Shown: positions 9,114 to 17,514 of the stretch, one piece after another | How the letters are laid out: each line of letters opens with the position of its first letter | Position numbering within the stretch: position 1 is the stretch's first letter | Source of the DNA: Anaerolineales bacterium | Lineage (GTDB): Bacteria; Chloroflexota; Anaerolineae; Anaerolineales; UBA11579 | Direction of reading: 5' to 3' | Length of the DNA: 64,000 bases | NCBI GenBank assembly: GCA_026129255.1 | Contig: JAHCIJ010000002.1 | Span: 636,234-700,233, forward strand | Notes under the pieces: model-generated | What the model saw: only the letters and a program-made list of their open reading frames with translations | Told to the model about the DNA's origin: nothing | The model's database searches: none | Made by a program: the position numbers and the translations under genes

Positions 9114-10880
9114 ATGACCTTCATCAACAACATCCTGAAACGTCTCAACTACACGCCACTCCCGCCGCGCGGCGAGTGGAAAGAGTTCATCTTCAAGATC
9201 ATTGATGAACGCGTGCGTATCATCACCGCCGGTCTCAACCTGCGTGAGTTGCGCTCCATCATGCGTGGTGACCCGCCCACGGAGAAGCCGAACCCGCGCT
9301 ACAAGGTCATCACCACCAGCTTTGTGGCTCACTTGCGCCCGCGCTATTACCCGCAGGCCGCCACCTGGTTCACGCACACCTTCCGTCTGGGCTTCTTCGT
9401 CACCTTCTTCTTCGTCGTCGAGACCATCACCGGCATCATCCTGATGGCCTACTATGTACCGTTCCCGGATCAGGCCTACGGTTCCATTCTGGCTATCGAG
9501 AGCAACGTGTTCTTCGGCGAGCTCTTCCGCGATATTCATCGCCTAGGCGCCGAGGCCATGGTGGCCTTCAGTTGGCTGCATTTGCTGCGTACCTACTTCA
9601 CCGGCTCCTACAAGGGGCCGCGCTCCTTCACCTGGCTCACCGGTGTCATCCTGCTGGCCATCACGGCTTGGCTGAGCTTCACCGGTTACCTGCTGCCCTG
9701 GGACCAGCTGTCCTACTGGGCGGTGACGGTGGGTACCTCCATCACTGAGTCCGGCCCGGTGGTTGGCCCCACGCTCAACCTGATCATGCGTGGTGCGCCA
9801 GACATCGGCATGGGTGGTTTGCTGCGTTTCTACCTGCAGCACGTCATCCTGTTCCCCTTGCTGGCCATCCTCTTCATCAGCATTCACTACTACAAAGTCT
9901 CGCGTGAGCACAGCATCTCGCTGCCCGCGGTAGTGGAGGAGCTGGAGCTGCCGCCAGACAAGAAGAAGGAATACAACCGCCGCATTGACCTCATCCCTGA
10001 TCTGCTCAGCCATGAGATCTTCCTCATCGCCCTGGGCACCTTTGTGATGCTGGCCATCCTGTATTTCCGCTGGTTCCACTCCCCGCTGGAAACGCACGCC
10101 AACCCGCAGTCCACACCGCTGGATACTAAGGCGCCGTGGTATTTCTGGTGGCTGCAAGGCATCCTCAAGATCGACCCGGCCAACATCATCGAGAACATGG
10201 TCAATCCGATCCTCACGCCCTTGCTGGGCCTGTTCGGCATTGAATTCACCCTGGAGCTCAGCAAACTGCTCGACTCCAAGTTTGTCATGGGTCTCATCGT
10301 CCCGCCCGTGCTGGTGGCCATCCTGGCCTTCCTGCCCTATATCGATAAGAACCCCTCACGCCTCTCCAGCAAACGCCCGTTTGCGATCGTCTGGGGCATC
10401 AGTTGGATCTTTATCATGCTAGCCCTCAGTTATATGGGCTTGCCTGAATACGGTATCGAAACGCCCGCAGCCACACGCGTCATTCAGGACCTTGCGCCGG
10501 AAGAGGGCGAAGGCCCACTGCGAGAAATACCCTACGCCGAGCTTACCCAGGCGCATGGGGTCTACACAGTGGGTGAGGACTATGGCCGCGATCTGTGTCC
10601 GGATATTGTCTACCAGCCTGACCACGACAAGCCGGATGACATCGTGATCGGCTGCCCGCAGCTGACGGCCGTCTTCAACCAGTTCAGTGAGCGTTTGCAG
10701 ATTGCCGAAGCGGACGGCCGCCTGCCGGATCTGGAGGCTCGCATCATCGTGGAGCAGGTCCAGCCGGGTATGGTGCGTGTCACCCCGCAGGTTGACTGGA
10801 ACGACCCTGAAACTGGCGAGGCCAAGTCGTACGAACACACATACTTCTTGCACGAGAACCGTGTTCTGGGTTCGCACTAA
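9114..10880 (+). CDS. Cytochrome b of bc-type complex, with C-terminal soluble extension
   Basis: 588 residues. The first ~240 match the N-terminal four-helix heme part (histidine ligands in SWLHLLRTYF and the RFYLQHVILF / FISIHYYKVSREH region). The following part resembles subunit IV (SLPAVVEEL, IPDLLSHEIFLIALGTF). The quinol-site motif usually written PEWY reads APWY in TKAPWYFWWLQG, so the acidic residue is absent. The last ~130 residues form a polar, acidic extension with two Cys (DLCPDIVY, IGCPQLTAVF) beyond the last membrane helix. The combination suggests a fused b6/IV-type cytochrome b with its own soluble tail. Confidence 0.93.
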   Translation: MTFINNILKRLNYTPLPPRGEWKEFIFKIIDERVRIITAGLNLRELRSIMRGDPPTEKPNPRYKVITTSFVAHLRPRYYPQAATWFTHTFRLGFFVTFFFVVETITGIILMAYYVPFPDQAYGSILAIESNVFFGELFRDIHRLGAEAMVAFSWLHLLRTYFTGSYKGPRSFTWLTGVILLAITAWLSFTGYLLPWDQLSYWAVTVGTSITESGPVVGPTLNLIMRGAPDIGMGGLLRFYLQHVILFPLLAILFISIHYYKVSREHSISLPAVVEELELPPDKKKEYNRRIDLIPDLLSHEIFLIALGTFVMLAILYFRWFHSPLETHANPQSTPLDTKAPWYFWWLQGILKIDPANIIENMVNPILTPLLGLFGIEFTLELSKLLDSKFVMGLIVPPVLVAILAFLPYIDKNPSRLSSKRPFAIVWGISWIFIMLALSYMGLPEYGIETPAATRVIQDLAPEEGEGPLREIPYAELTQAHGVYTVGEDYGRDLCPDIVYQPDHDKPDDIVIGCPQLTAVFNQFSERLQIAEADGRLPDLEARIIVEQVQPGMVRVTPQVDWNDPETGEAKSYEHTYFLHENRVLGSH

Positions 10881-10904
10881 GAGTACGAGGAGAATAAGGC
10901 AACT

Positions 10905-11705
10905 ATGAAACGCGTTCAACTCGAGATCGTACTCGGCACCATCTTTGTTCTGCTCAGTGCGGCGATCATCATCATCCTGGGCATCCGTGAGCCGCAGCGC
11001 CTGGCAGACTATGTACTGCAGCAGCGCGCCCGCCAGATCGAATTTGGCGCCAGCGTGTTCCAGACCAACTGCACCGCCTGCCACGGCAGCGGGGCGCAGG
11101 GCATCACCGGCATCGCCCCTAGCCTGCGCGATGAGCACTTCTTCACGCAGCGCCTGAGCGAGATCGGCTGGGGCAGCACCCTGGAGGATTACATCGTCTC
11201 CGTGGTGACCACCGGCCGCCAGGTGAGCACCCGCCCGCAGTACGTGGGTGGCGGTTCCCCGGCCATGCCCACTTGGTCTGAGAAGTTTGGCGGCCCCCTG
11301 CGTGATGACCAGATCCGCGCTGTGGCTGCCTACCTCATGAACTTTGAGCCGTACGCCTTGGGCCTGTTGCCCACGCCGGTGCCCATTGGCCCCGTGGTGG
11401 ATGAATCCACGCCCGAAGGCCGCGGCCAGGCGCTGTTCACCCAGGCTGGCTGTATCGCCTGCCACACCCTGACCGGCATCAGCACCGCCACCGTTGGCCC
11501 GGCCCTGGATGGCCTGGCTGGCCGTGCCGCTTCCACTGTCTCGGGTCTCACCGCTGAGGAGTACATTCACCAGTCCATCGTGGACCCGAATGCCTACGTG
11601 GTCACCGGCTACACGCCAGACGTCATGCCGCAGAACTTCGCTGAGATCCTGACCGAAGACCAGATCAATGACCTGGTGGCCTTCCTGATCGATCGCACGC
11701 AGTAA
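10905..11705 (+). CDS. Membrane-anchored di-heme cytochrome c
   Basis: 266 residues with an N-terminal anchor (about 8-28) and two CxxCH heme sites: CTACH near residue 57 and CIACH near residue 184. The intervening region has typical class I cytochrome features, such as PAMPTWSEKFGGPL and the later MPQNFAEILTEDQINDLVAFL with Met ligands. It follows the cytochrome b gene by 24 bases with an AGGAG-like site, so it is probably the cytochrome c1/cytochrome c acceptor subunit of the same complex. Confidence 0.93.
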   Translation: MKRVQLEIVLGTIFVLLSAAIIIILGIREPQRLADYVLQQRARQIEFGASVFQTNCTACHGSGAQGITGIAPSLRDEHFFTQRLSEIGWGSTLEDYIVSVVTTGRQVSTRPQYVGGGSPAMPTWSEKFGGPLRDDQIRAVAAYLMNFEPYALGLLPTPVPIGPVVDESTPEGRGQALFTQAGCIACHTLTGISTATVGPALDGLAGRAASTVSGLTAEEYIHQSIVDPNAYVVTGYTPDVMPQNFAEILTEDQINDLVAFLIDRTQ

Positions 11706-11727
11706 AGCAAGCCAATACCGCAGTCAC

Positions 11728-11757
11728 CAAGCGCCCCTTCGTATGAAGGGGCGCTTG
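11728..11757 (+). terminator. Hairpin after the first cytochrome c gene
   Basis: Thirteen-base perfect stem CAAGCGCCCCTTC / GAAGGGGCGCTTG with a GTAT loop. No T run follows, so it may attenuate or protect the 3' end, not fully terminate. Confidence 0.6.
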
Positions 11758-11804
11758 CATATCTGCAAAAACACGGATGATATACTGAGTACTCCCGCTG
11801 CATT

Positions 11805-12734
11805 ATGAAGAGATCTGTTGGTTTTCTATTCGCGTTGCTGCTTGTTTCGTTGGGTCTGCTGGCAGTAGGCCGTGCCTGGACCGGGCAGGTGGTGGGCGAT
11901 GCCGTGCGCGGTGGGCGCATCTACGACAACTGGATCTTGGCGCTCGACCGTGCCGCCCCGGCTGATAGCCACCCCTTGTGGAGCACCCAGGACACCAACC
12001 GCAACAGCGGCGCCGTCACCTGGCTGTGCACCGAGTGTCACGGCTGGGATTACAAGGGCGCGGAGGGCGCCTACGGCCAGTTCTCCAGCCACTACACCGG
12101 CTTCAAAGGCGTGATGGGCATGGTGGGGGCAAGCCAGCAGGAAGTGCTCATTTGGTTCAACGGTACCGGTAACATCTCGCACGACTTCACGGCTTTCTTT
12201 GATGCTGAAGATGTCATGGACCTGGTGGCCTTCCTGCGTACCCGCCAGGTGGATACTGACCTGATGATCGATGCCTTCACCGGCCGCTCGCTGGGTGACC
12301 CTGAACAGGGCCGTAGCTTGTATGTCAGCGGCTGCGAGGGTTGCCACGGCAACCAGGGTACGCTGATCAATTTTGGCAACGAGGCGCAGCCGCTGTATCT
12401 TGCCGACATGACCGTAGTAGACCCTTGGCGCTCTGTACACAAGATCCGCTTTGGCACTCCGCTCGACCTGCGCATGCCTGCCGCAGAAGAGCTGGGCTGG
12501 TCGCTCAGCCGCGTGGCGGATGTGCTCGCCTATGCCCAAACTCTGGAACGCGGCAACCCCACGCTGCGCCCCTTCAACCCCGTGTCCAGTGGCGGCATCG
12601 TCGTAGAGAGCCAGGGGCGCATCCCGCCTTTGATCTGGGCCACCTTCATTATCTTTCTCATCATTGCCGCCGGCGTTGCCTACGATTACTACCAACAGCG
12701 CGAACAGCGGCGCAGCACCCCGAAAAAACGTTGA
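11805..12734 (+). CDS. Second di-heme cytochrome c, anchored at both ends
   Basis: 309 residues. An N-terminal hydrophobic segment (about 5-22) acts as signal or anchor, and another lies at about 270-292, followed by a basic tail. Heme sites are CTECH near residue 71 and CEGCH near 177. The region between contains FKGVMGMVGASQQEVLIWFNGTGN and LVAFLRTRQ, as in electron-transfer cytochromes. It is separated from the first cytochrome by the hairpin and has its own TATACT box at 11781-11786. It is probably part of, or the acceptor for, the upstream bc complex. Confidence 0.9.
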   Translation: MKRSVGFLFALLLVSLGLLAVGRAWTGQVVGDAVRGGRIYDNWILALDRAAPADSHPLWSTQDTNRNSGAVTWLCTECHGWDYKGAEGAYGQFSSHYTGFKGVMGMVGASQQEVLIWFNGTGNISHDFTAFFDAEDVMDLVAFLRTRQVDTDLMIDAFTGRSLGDPEQGRSLYVSGCEGCHGNQGTLINFGNEAQPLYLADMTVVDPWRSVHKIRFGTPLDLRMPAAEELGWSLSRVADVLAYAQTLERGNPTLRPFNPVSSGGIVVESQGRIPPLIWATFIIFLIIAAGVAYDYYQQREQRRSTPKKR

Positions 12735-12768
12735 GCTTCTTCTCAGCTTCGATGAGTACACTGTGACC

Positions 12769-14160
12769 ATGACCCCTGCACGGCTTCGTTGGTTGGCGCT
12801 GGCTGCCTTGGTCCTGGTGCTCGTGGTGAGCTACGTCGCCAGCACGCGCCAGGTCACCGTCCTGGCTGATGGCCGCGCCCAGGTGCTCACCACCCGCGCT
12901 CTCACTGTGGCTTCAGCCTTGGATGAGTTGGGTATCCTCACTGCGCGCGAGGACCTGGTGCAGCCGGCGCGCTTCATGCCGCTGCGCAATGGCTTGATCA
13001 TTGCTGTGCAGCGCGCCGCCCGCATTCAGGTGCACGCCGATGGCGAATGGTACAGCGCTGTCAGTAGCGAGAAGGACCCCGCCGCCGTGCTCGAGGCAAT
13101 GGGCCTTACGCTCGGCGCTGAGGATCAGCTGCTGCTGGCCGGGCAGCCGCTGCCGCAGGGCAGCTTGCTGCCGGACGCTGCCGTCATCGTGTTGGAGCTG
13201 CGCCGCCCACACACCATCACTTTGCAGGTGAACGGGCAAACCCAGCAGTTCCGCAGCGCCGCCGTCACGCTGGGCGAGGCGTTGGCCCAGCAGGGCATTG
13301 CATACAGCGCCGCAGACCATCTCAGCCCCGCCGCCGAGACCCGCCTGCAGGGTAGCCTGAGCGCCAGCTTGCAGCGCGCTCGTGCGTTCACTATTACGTT
13401 GGCTGAGCGCACGCTCACACAGTACAGCGCTGCTGCCACCGTTGGCGAGGCGCTGGCCCAGGCGGGCATCGCCCTGCAGGGCGAAGACATCAGCGAGCCG
13501 GCCGAAGACCAGCCTGTGCCGGCAGACGGCGTGATCCGCGTGGTGCGTGTTACTGAAAGCGTGCAGCTGGTGCAAGAGATCATCCCGCATGAGACGCGTT
13601 GGCAACCCGACGACACCGCTGAGCTGGACGCTATCTCCGTGGTGCAGTTGGGGCAGGATGGCGTGCAGGCTGCGCGCGTACGTGTGCGCTTTGAGGATGG
13701 GCAAGAAGTCTCGCGCCAGAACGAAGCCGAGCGTGTACTGGTGGAGCCGCTCGAGCAGATCAACGGCTACGGGACGAATGTTGTCATCCGCACCGCGGTG
13801 GTGGACGGCATCACCATCGAGTATTACCGTGCCGTGCAGGTCTTCGCCACATCATATTCGCCGTGCCGCTCCGGCGTACCCAACCAATGTTTCCACGGTA
13901 CCTCACTCGGCGCCGGCTCGCCGCGCCGCGGCATTGTGGCCACCTGGTACAACTGGTTCATCGCCCTCGGCGGGCACTCGGTCTACATTCCGGGTTACGG
14001 CGCGGGCATCATTGCTGATGTGGGCGCCTATCGCGACCGCAGCGTGCCTTGGATCGATCTCGCCTTCACCGATGCAGACTACGAGCCCTGGGCGACCTAT
14101 GTCACCATGTACTTCACCACCCCCGTCCCGCCCGATGTTCCCTTGGTCTGGCCACCATAG
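12769..14160 (+). CDS. Cell-wall associated protein with DUF348, G5 and 3D-like domains
   Basis: 463 residues from ATG 12769. A signal anchor at about 8-26 is followed by three DUF348-type repeats (for example VTVLADGRAQVLTTRALTV and ITLQVNGQTQQFRSAAVTL), then a G5-like segment (VQLVQEIIPHETRWQPDD). The C-terminal block with ATSYSPC, GIIADVG and WIDLAFTDADYEPW resembles the 3D domain of resuscitation-promoting-factor-like peptidoglycan enzymes, with the aspartates in place. The expected place is outside the membrane, acting on or binding cell wall. A GTG six bases upstream is an alternative start. Confidence 0.85.
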   Translation: MTPARLRWLALAALVLVLVVSYVASTRQVTVLADGRAQVLTTRALTVASALDELGILTAREDLVQPARFMPLRNGLIIAVQRAARIQVHADGEWYSAVSSEKDPAAVLEAMGLTLGAEDQLLLAGQPLPQGSLLPDAAVIVLELRRPHTITLQVNGQTQQFRSAAVTLGEALAQQGIAYSAADHLSPAAETRLQGSLSASLQRARAFTITLAERTLTQYSAAATVGEALAQAGIALQGEDISEPAEDQPVPADGVIRVVRVTESVQLVQEIIPHETRWQPDDTAELDAISVVQLGQDGVQAARVRVRFEDGQEVSRQNEAERVLVEPLEQINGYGTNVVIRTAVVDGITIEYYRAVQVFATSYSPCRSGVPNQCFHGTSLGAGSPRRGIVATWYNWFIALGGHSVYIPGYGAGIIADVGAYRDRSVPWIDLAFTDADYEPWATYVTMYFTTPVPPDVPLVWPP

Positions 14161-14163
14161 CCT

Positions 14164-14700
14164 GATTGTCATTGCGAGGAATGCTGTGCGAAGCACAGGT
14201 GACGAAGCAATCTCCCTTCTGTTTAGTCACATCTCACAGCTTGCAACGTCATTCTGAGCCGTAGGCAAAGAATCCATCCATACGCTGGTTTGATAATAGA
14301 CTCAATTTGGAAGAGATGCCGGCATGGCTCCTTCGCTGGTCTGGCCTCGGCGTCCCGGTGTAGCTGTATGTACCCGCTCAGGATGACACGAGGGCTGATT
14401 GTCATTGCGAGGAATGCTGTGCGAAGCACAGCTGACGAAGCAATCTACCCTCCAGTTAGTCACGTCTCACAGCTTGCAACGTCATTCTGAGCCGCGGGCG
14501 AAGAATCCATCCCATGTGCTGCTTTGAAAATAGACTCAATTTGGAAGAGATGCCAGCATGGCTCCTTCGCTGGTCTGGCCTCGGCGTCCCGGTGTAGCTG
14601 TATGTACCCGCTCAGGATGACACTAGCGCCGGACTGTCATTGCGAGGAATGCTGTGCGAAGCACGGCTGACGAAGCAATCTCCCTTCTCCCTTCTCCCTT
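14164..14700. repeat. Tandem array of a ~234-bp unit (2.3 copies)
   Basis: Units begin at 14164, 14397 and 14632, each with GTCATTGCGAGGAATGCTG. Each full unit also holds the second family, from GTCATTCTGAGCCG to GCTCAGGATGACAC. This is the main content of the 592-base gap before rsmA. The last part, 14691-14740, is a pyrimidine-rich run of CTCCTTT-like words. No gene was seen. Confidence 0.85.
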
Positions 14701-14740
14701 CTCCTTTCTCCTTTCGCCTTTATCCTTTATCTTTCATCCT

Positions 14741-14746
14741 TATAAT
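14741..14746 (+). promoter_or_regulatory. -10 box TATAAT, six bases before rsmA
   Basis: TATAAT then TGCCCC then ATG at 14753. The upstream region is a pyrimidine-rich repeat with no ribosome site, so a leaderless mRNA is likely. Confidence 0.65.
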
Positions 14747-14752
14747 TGCCCC

Positions 14753-15574
14753 ATGCTCCCTCCCCTCAACATCCCTGCCTTGCTGCGTGCCCACGGCCTG
14801 CGCCCCAACAAACGCCTCGGCCAAAACTTCCTCGTCGATGAGGCACACCTCGAGCAGATTGTACGCGCGGCCGGAGTAGGGGCGGGCGACGAAGTCCTCG
14901 AGATCGGCGCGGGCCTCGGTTCGCTCACCCGCCAGCTGGCGGCCGTGGCGGGCGGCGTGCTGGCCGTAGAGCTGGATGCGGGCTTGCTGCCCGCGCTGCA
15001 CAGCGTGCTGCAGGGCGTCGATAACGTTGAGGTGCTGCACGCCGATATTTTTGACGTCGACATCAGCCAGCACTTCACGCAGGATGGATTTCTGGTAGTC
15101 GCCAACATCCCCTATTACCTGACCTCGAACCTCATCCGGCACTTGCTGGAGAGCCGCCCGCGGCCAGCCCGCCTGGCGCTCACTGTCCAACTGGAAGTGG
15201 CGCAGCGTGCCTGCGCCAGCGCGCCGGATCTCTCGCTGCTGGCGCTCAGCGTGCAGCTCTACGGTAAGCCGCGTCTGGCGCATCACATTCCCGCCGGGGC
15301 TTTCTATCCTGCACCGAATGTAGATTCGGCCCTCTTGCTTATTGAGCTTTACGAGCAGCCGCTGCTGCCCTGGGAGCAGATCGATCCCTTCTTTCGTGTA
15401 GCCAAGGCAGCCTTCGCCCAGAAACGCAAAACACTGGCTAACTCGCTGGGCGCCCTGTGGGGCAAGGCGCAGGCCGCCAGCCGCCTGGAAGCCGCCGGCA
15501 TCGACCCTATGCGCCGCCCGCAGACGCTTACTCTGGAAGAGTGGGGCAGACTGATTACTGCGCCGACCACATAG
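14753..15574 (+). CDS. rsmA: 16S rRNA dimethyladenosine methyltransferase RsmA (KsgA)
   Basis: 273 residues; dimethylates two adjacent adenines near the 3' end of 16S rRNA during late 30S assembly. Signatures: PNKRLGQNFLVDEAHLEQIV at the N-terminus, the SAM loop VLEIGAGLGSLTRQLA (about residues 45-60), ELDAGLLP, and the catalytic NIPYYLTSNLI (about 114-124). Length matches the family. The longer frame beginning at 14654 lies in the repeat array, so ATG 14753 just after the TATAAT box was chosen. Confidence 0.96.
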   Translation: MLPPLNIPALLRAHGLRPNKRLGQNFLVDEAHLEQIVRAAGVGAGDEVLEIGAGLGSLTRQLAAVAGGVLAVELDAGLLPALHSVLQGVDNVEVLHADIFDVDISQHFTQDGFLVVANIPYYLTSNLIRHLLESRPRPARLALTVQLEVAQRACASAPDLSLLALSVQLYGKPRLAHHIPAGAFYPAPNVDSALLLIELYEQPLLPWEQIDPFFRVAKAAFAQKRKTLANSLGALWGKAQAASRLEAAGIDPMRRPQTLTLEEWGRLITAPTT

Positions 15575-15659
15575 GCTAAATGGGCAGACACACACCGTTT
15601 CTGATCCACCTGTGCAAAGAACAATGCCGCACTTCTGCCAGATGTCTATTGCATACAGT

Positions 15660-15820
15660 AAACCCTTAACGGATCCCTCCTCGGCCTAACGGCCTCGTTC
15701 GGGATGACACGCGCGCGGTAGGGGCAGCATGCTATGCTGCGAGGCAGCGTGCGCCCATACGATTTCTTGTCATTGCGAGGAGTATTGCCGCTTGCGGCAA
15801 ACGGACGAAGCAATCTGGGT
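15660..15820. repeat. Partial copies of the TGTCATT-type elements
   Basis: Contains CCTCGTTCGGGATGACAC at 15693-15710 and TTGTCATTGCGAGGAGTATT from 15768, followed by GACGAAGCAATC. These look like fragments of the palindromic families. No gene was seen between rsmA and the next gene. Confidence 0.6.
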
Positions 15821-15825
15821 GTGTA

Positions 15826-16605
15826 TCACGCCAGCGACTGCAATACCGCCAGCATCTCGGCATGCAGCGCCGGGCTGGCCGCCAGGATGCCGTTCTGCTG
15901 CGCCAGAAACTCTGCCTGGCCCAGCACCCCTGTCGCCACGCCGCCTGCTTCCTGCACCAGCAAGGCGCCAGCCGCCAGGTCCCACGCACTCAGCTTGAGC
16001 TGCCAGTAACCGTCCAGGCGGCCGGCAGCCACATAGCACAGGTCCAGCGCGGCGGAGCCCAGGCGGCGCACGCCCTGGCTGCGCATCGAGAAGGCCTGGA
16101 ACTCGGCAAAGTTGTTGCGCGGGCTGGTGCGCACATCGTAGGGGAATCCGGTCACCAGCAAGCTCTCGCGCAGCGAGGGCGGGTTGGTCACGCGCATCGG
16201 CTCGCCGTTCAGCCAGGCGCCTCGGCCGCGCTCTGCGCTGAAGAGCTCATTCGCCATCGGGTCGTACACGGCAGCCAGTTGCAGTTGCCCGCCGTGCTCA
16301 TAGGCGATCGAGACGCAGAAGGTTTGCATGCCGTGCGCATAGTTGAGCGTACCGTCCAGCGGGTCGATGTACCAGACGTGTTCAGCGTCGCCGCTGTGCT
16401 CGCCAGTCTCCTCGCTCAGGATGCGGTGCTCAGGGAACTGGCGCATGAGCTCGCCCAGGATCAGCACCTCCGAGGCATGGTCGACCTCAGTGACAAGGTC
16501 GGCCTCGCCCTTGTAGCCGATCTCGTGTTGCTGTCCGTAGCCGCTGCGTAAAATTTCGCCAGCACGGCGCGCTAGATCTTCAATGTATGTCAGAGTAGGT
16601 TTCAT
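15826..16605 (-). CDS. Inositol monophosphatase family protein
   Basis: 259 residues from ATG 16605. Lithium-sensitive phosphatase motifs are present: EVDHASEVLI, SEETGE with the first metal Glu, WYIDPLDGTLNYAHG (about 79-93) with the metal Asp pair, and the C-terminal LSAWDLAAGALLVQEAGG. It likely hydrolyses myo-inositol 1-phosphate, or a related sugar phosphate or nucleotide (the family also includes SuhB and 3'-phosphoadenosine phosphatases). GTG 16608 is a possible alternative start. Monocistronic, with an AT-rich palindrome upstream. Confidence 0.93.
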   Translation of the reverse strand: MKPTLTYIEDLARRAGEILRSGYGQQHEIGYKGEADLVTEVDHASEVLILGELMRQFPEHRILSEETGEHSGDAEHVWYIDPLDGTLNYAHGMQTFCVSIAYEHGGQLQLAAVYDPMANELFSAERGRGAWLNGEPMRVTNPPSLRESLLVTGFPYDVRTSPRNNFAEFQAFSMRSQGVRRLGSAALDLCYVAAGRLDGYWQLKLSAWDLAAGALLVQEAGGVATGVLGQAEFLAQQNGILAASPALHAEMLAVLQSLA

Positions 16606-16628
16606 CACTGATGCTTCGGCAACGGATT

Positions 16629-16686
16629 AATTGATTAACAGATTTGGTTTTTGATTAATTTGTTAATCAATTAATCTGTTAATCAA
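16629..16686. repeat. AT-rich inverted repeat with 14-base arms
   Basis: TTGATTAACAGATT and AATCTGTTAATCAA form the outer arms, with further TTGATTAAT-type words inside. It lies between the ends of two minus-strand genes and may stop transcription coming from the HD-domain gene. Confidence 0.6.
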
Positions 16687-17311
16687 ATTGGCCGCGTGCT
16701 TCTTTCGCCAGCTGTTCAAAATAGGCATTGAGGAATGCCTGGCGTTCCGCGGCCAGCTGCTTGGCTGTGGCGGTATGCAGACGCTCGTGGATCTTGCTCA
16801 GTTTGAACAAGTATTCGTGGAACGAGCTGTGTGTCTCACCCTCGGCCTTTTCGCCTGTCTGCATGAAATGCTCAGACGGCTCGGCAAAGAACGGCCACTC
16901 CATCACCACGTCGTAGGCCAGCGTGCGGGCCACGCCGTAGGCGCCGATCACATCCAGCTTGTCGGCGTCGAAAACCACCTGAGCCTCCAGCGTCTGCGGG
17001 CGCTCGGTGCCGCGGAAGCGGTGAGCGCGGATGCAGTGCTGCACCGCCGCGATGCGCTCGGCCGGCCAGCCTTCGGCCGCCAGCACCTCGGCGGCGAACT
17101 CGGCGCCACTTTCCTGGTGGTCGGCGCGGGTTTCGCCGCCGGTCTGGCCGCTGGCGTCGTGCAGCAGCACCGCGGCGCGCACGATCTCGAGGTCGGCGCC
17201 TTCGCGCTCGGCCAGGTGCTCCGCCGTGCGCAAGACGCGCAAAATATGATCGAAGCCGTGTACCGGGTCGTAAGCAGGATACCAGGCGCGGGCTTGATCA
17301 ATTGTGGGCAT
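16679..17311 (-). CDS. HD-domain phosphohydrolase
   Basis: 210 residues with the HD superfamily metal motif: HGFDHILRVLRTAEHLA (about 18-34), VLLHDASGQ with the HD pair (about 51-52), a central HCIRAHRF and a late VFDADKLDVIGAYGVAR with the final Asp. This is the pattern of small hydrolases such as YedJ-like nucleotide or phosphate-monoester phosphatases. The substrate is unknown. It follows the small membrane gene in the same direction. Confidence 0.88.
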   Translation of the reverse strand: MPTIDQARAWYPAYDPVHGFDHILRVLRTAEHLAEREGADLEIVRAAVLLHDASGQTGGETRADHQESGAEFAAEVLAAEGWPAERIAAVQHCIRAHRFRGTERPQTLEAQVVFDADKLDVIGAYGVARTLAYDVVMEWPFFAEPSEHFMQTGEKAEGETHSSFHEYLFKLSKIHERLHTATAKQLAAERQAFLNAYFEQLAKEARGQFD

Positions 17312-17331
17312 GCTGCAGTCTTCTTTCGTGG

Positions 17332-17514
17332 TTAGCGGGCGATGTAGTAGATAACTCCCAGCAGTATAACGCCAACCAAGCCGAAGACGAATGCACGCAT
17401 GGCCAATTTGATGATGGCGCGCAGGATCACCACGGATAGCCCAATGAAAAGGATCAGGGCCAACAGCGCGTAATGCGCGGGCATGCTACTGATTAGATTC
17501 TGTAGAAAGCTCAT
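17332..17514 (-). CDS. Short membrane protein of unknown function
   Basis: 60 residues from ATG 17514 (MSFLQNLISSMPAHYALLAL), with two adjacent hydrophobic segments at about 15-33 and 40-57 separated by a basic turn. The first codons overlap the end of hutI by 29 bases, which would allow coupled translation. I found no family. The longer frame upstream inside hutI is a shadow. Confidence 0.5.
   Translation of the reverse strand: MSFLQNLISSMPAHYALLALILFIGLSVVILRAIIKLAMRAFVFGLVGVILLGVIYYIAR

Noticed and set aside
8382..9539. Long minus-strand frame under the Rieske and cytochrome b genes
   Set aside because: Complementary-strand shadow of well-supported genes.
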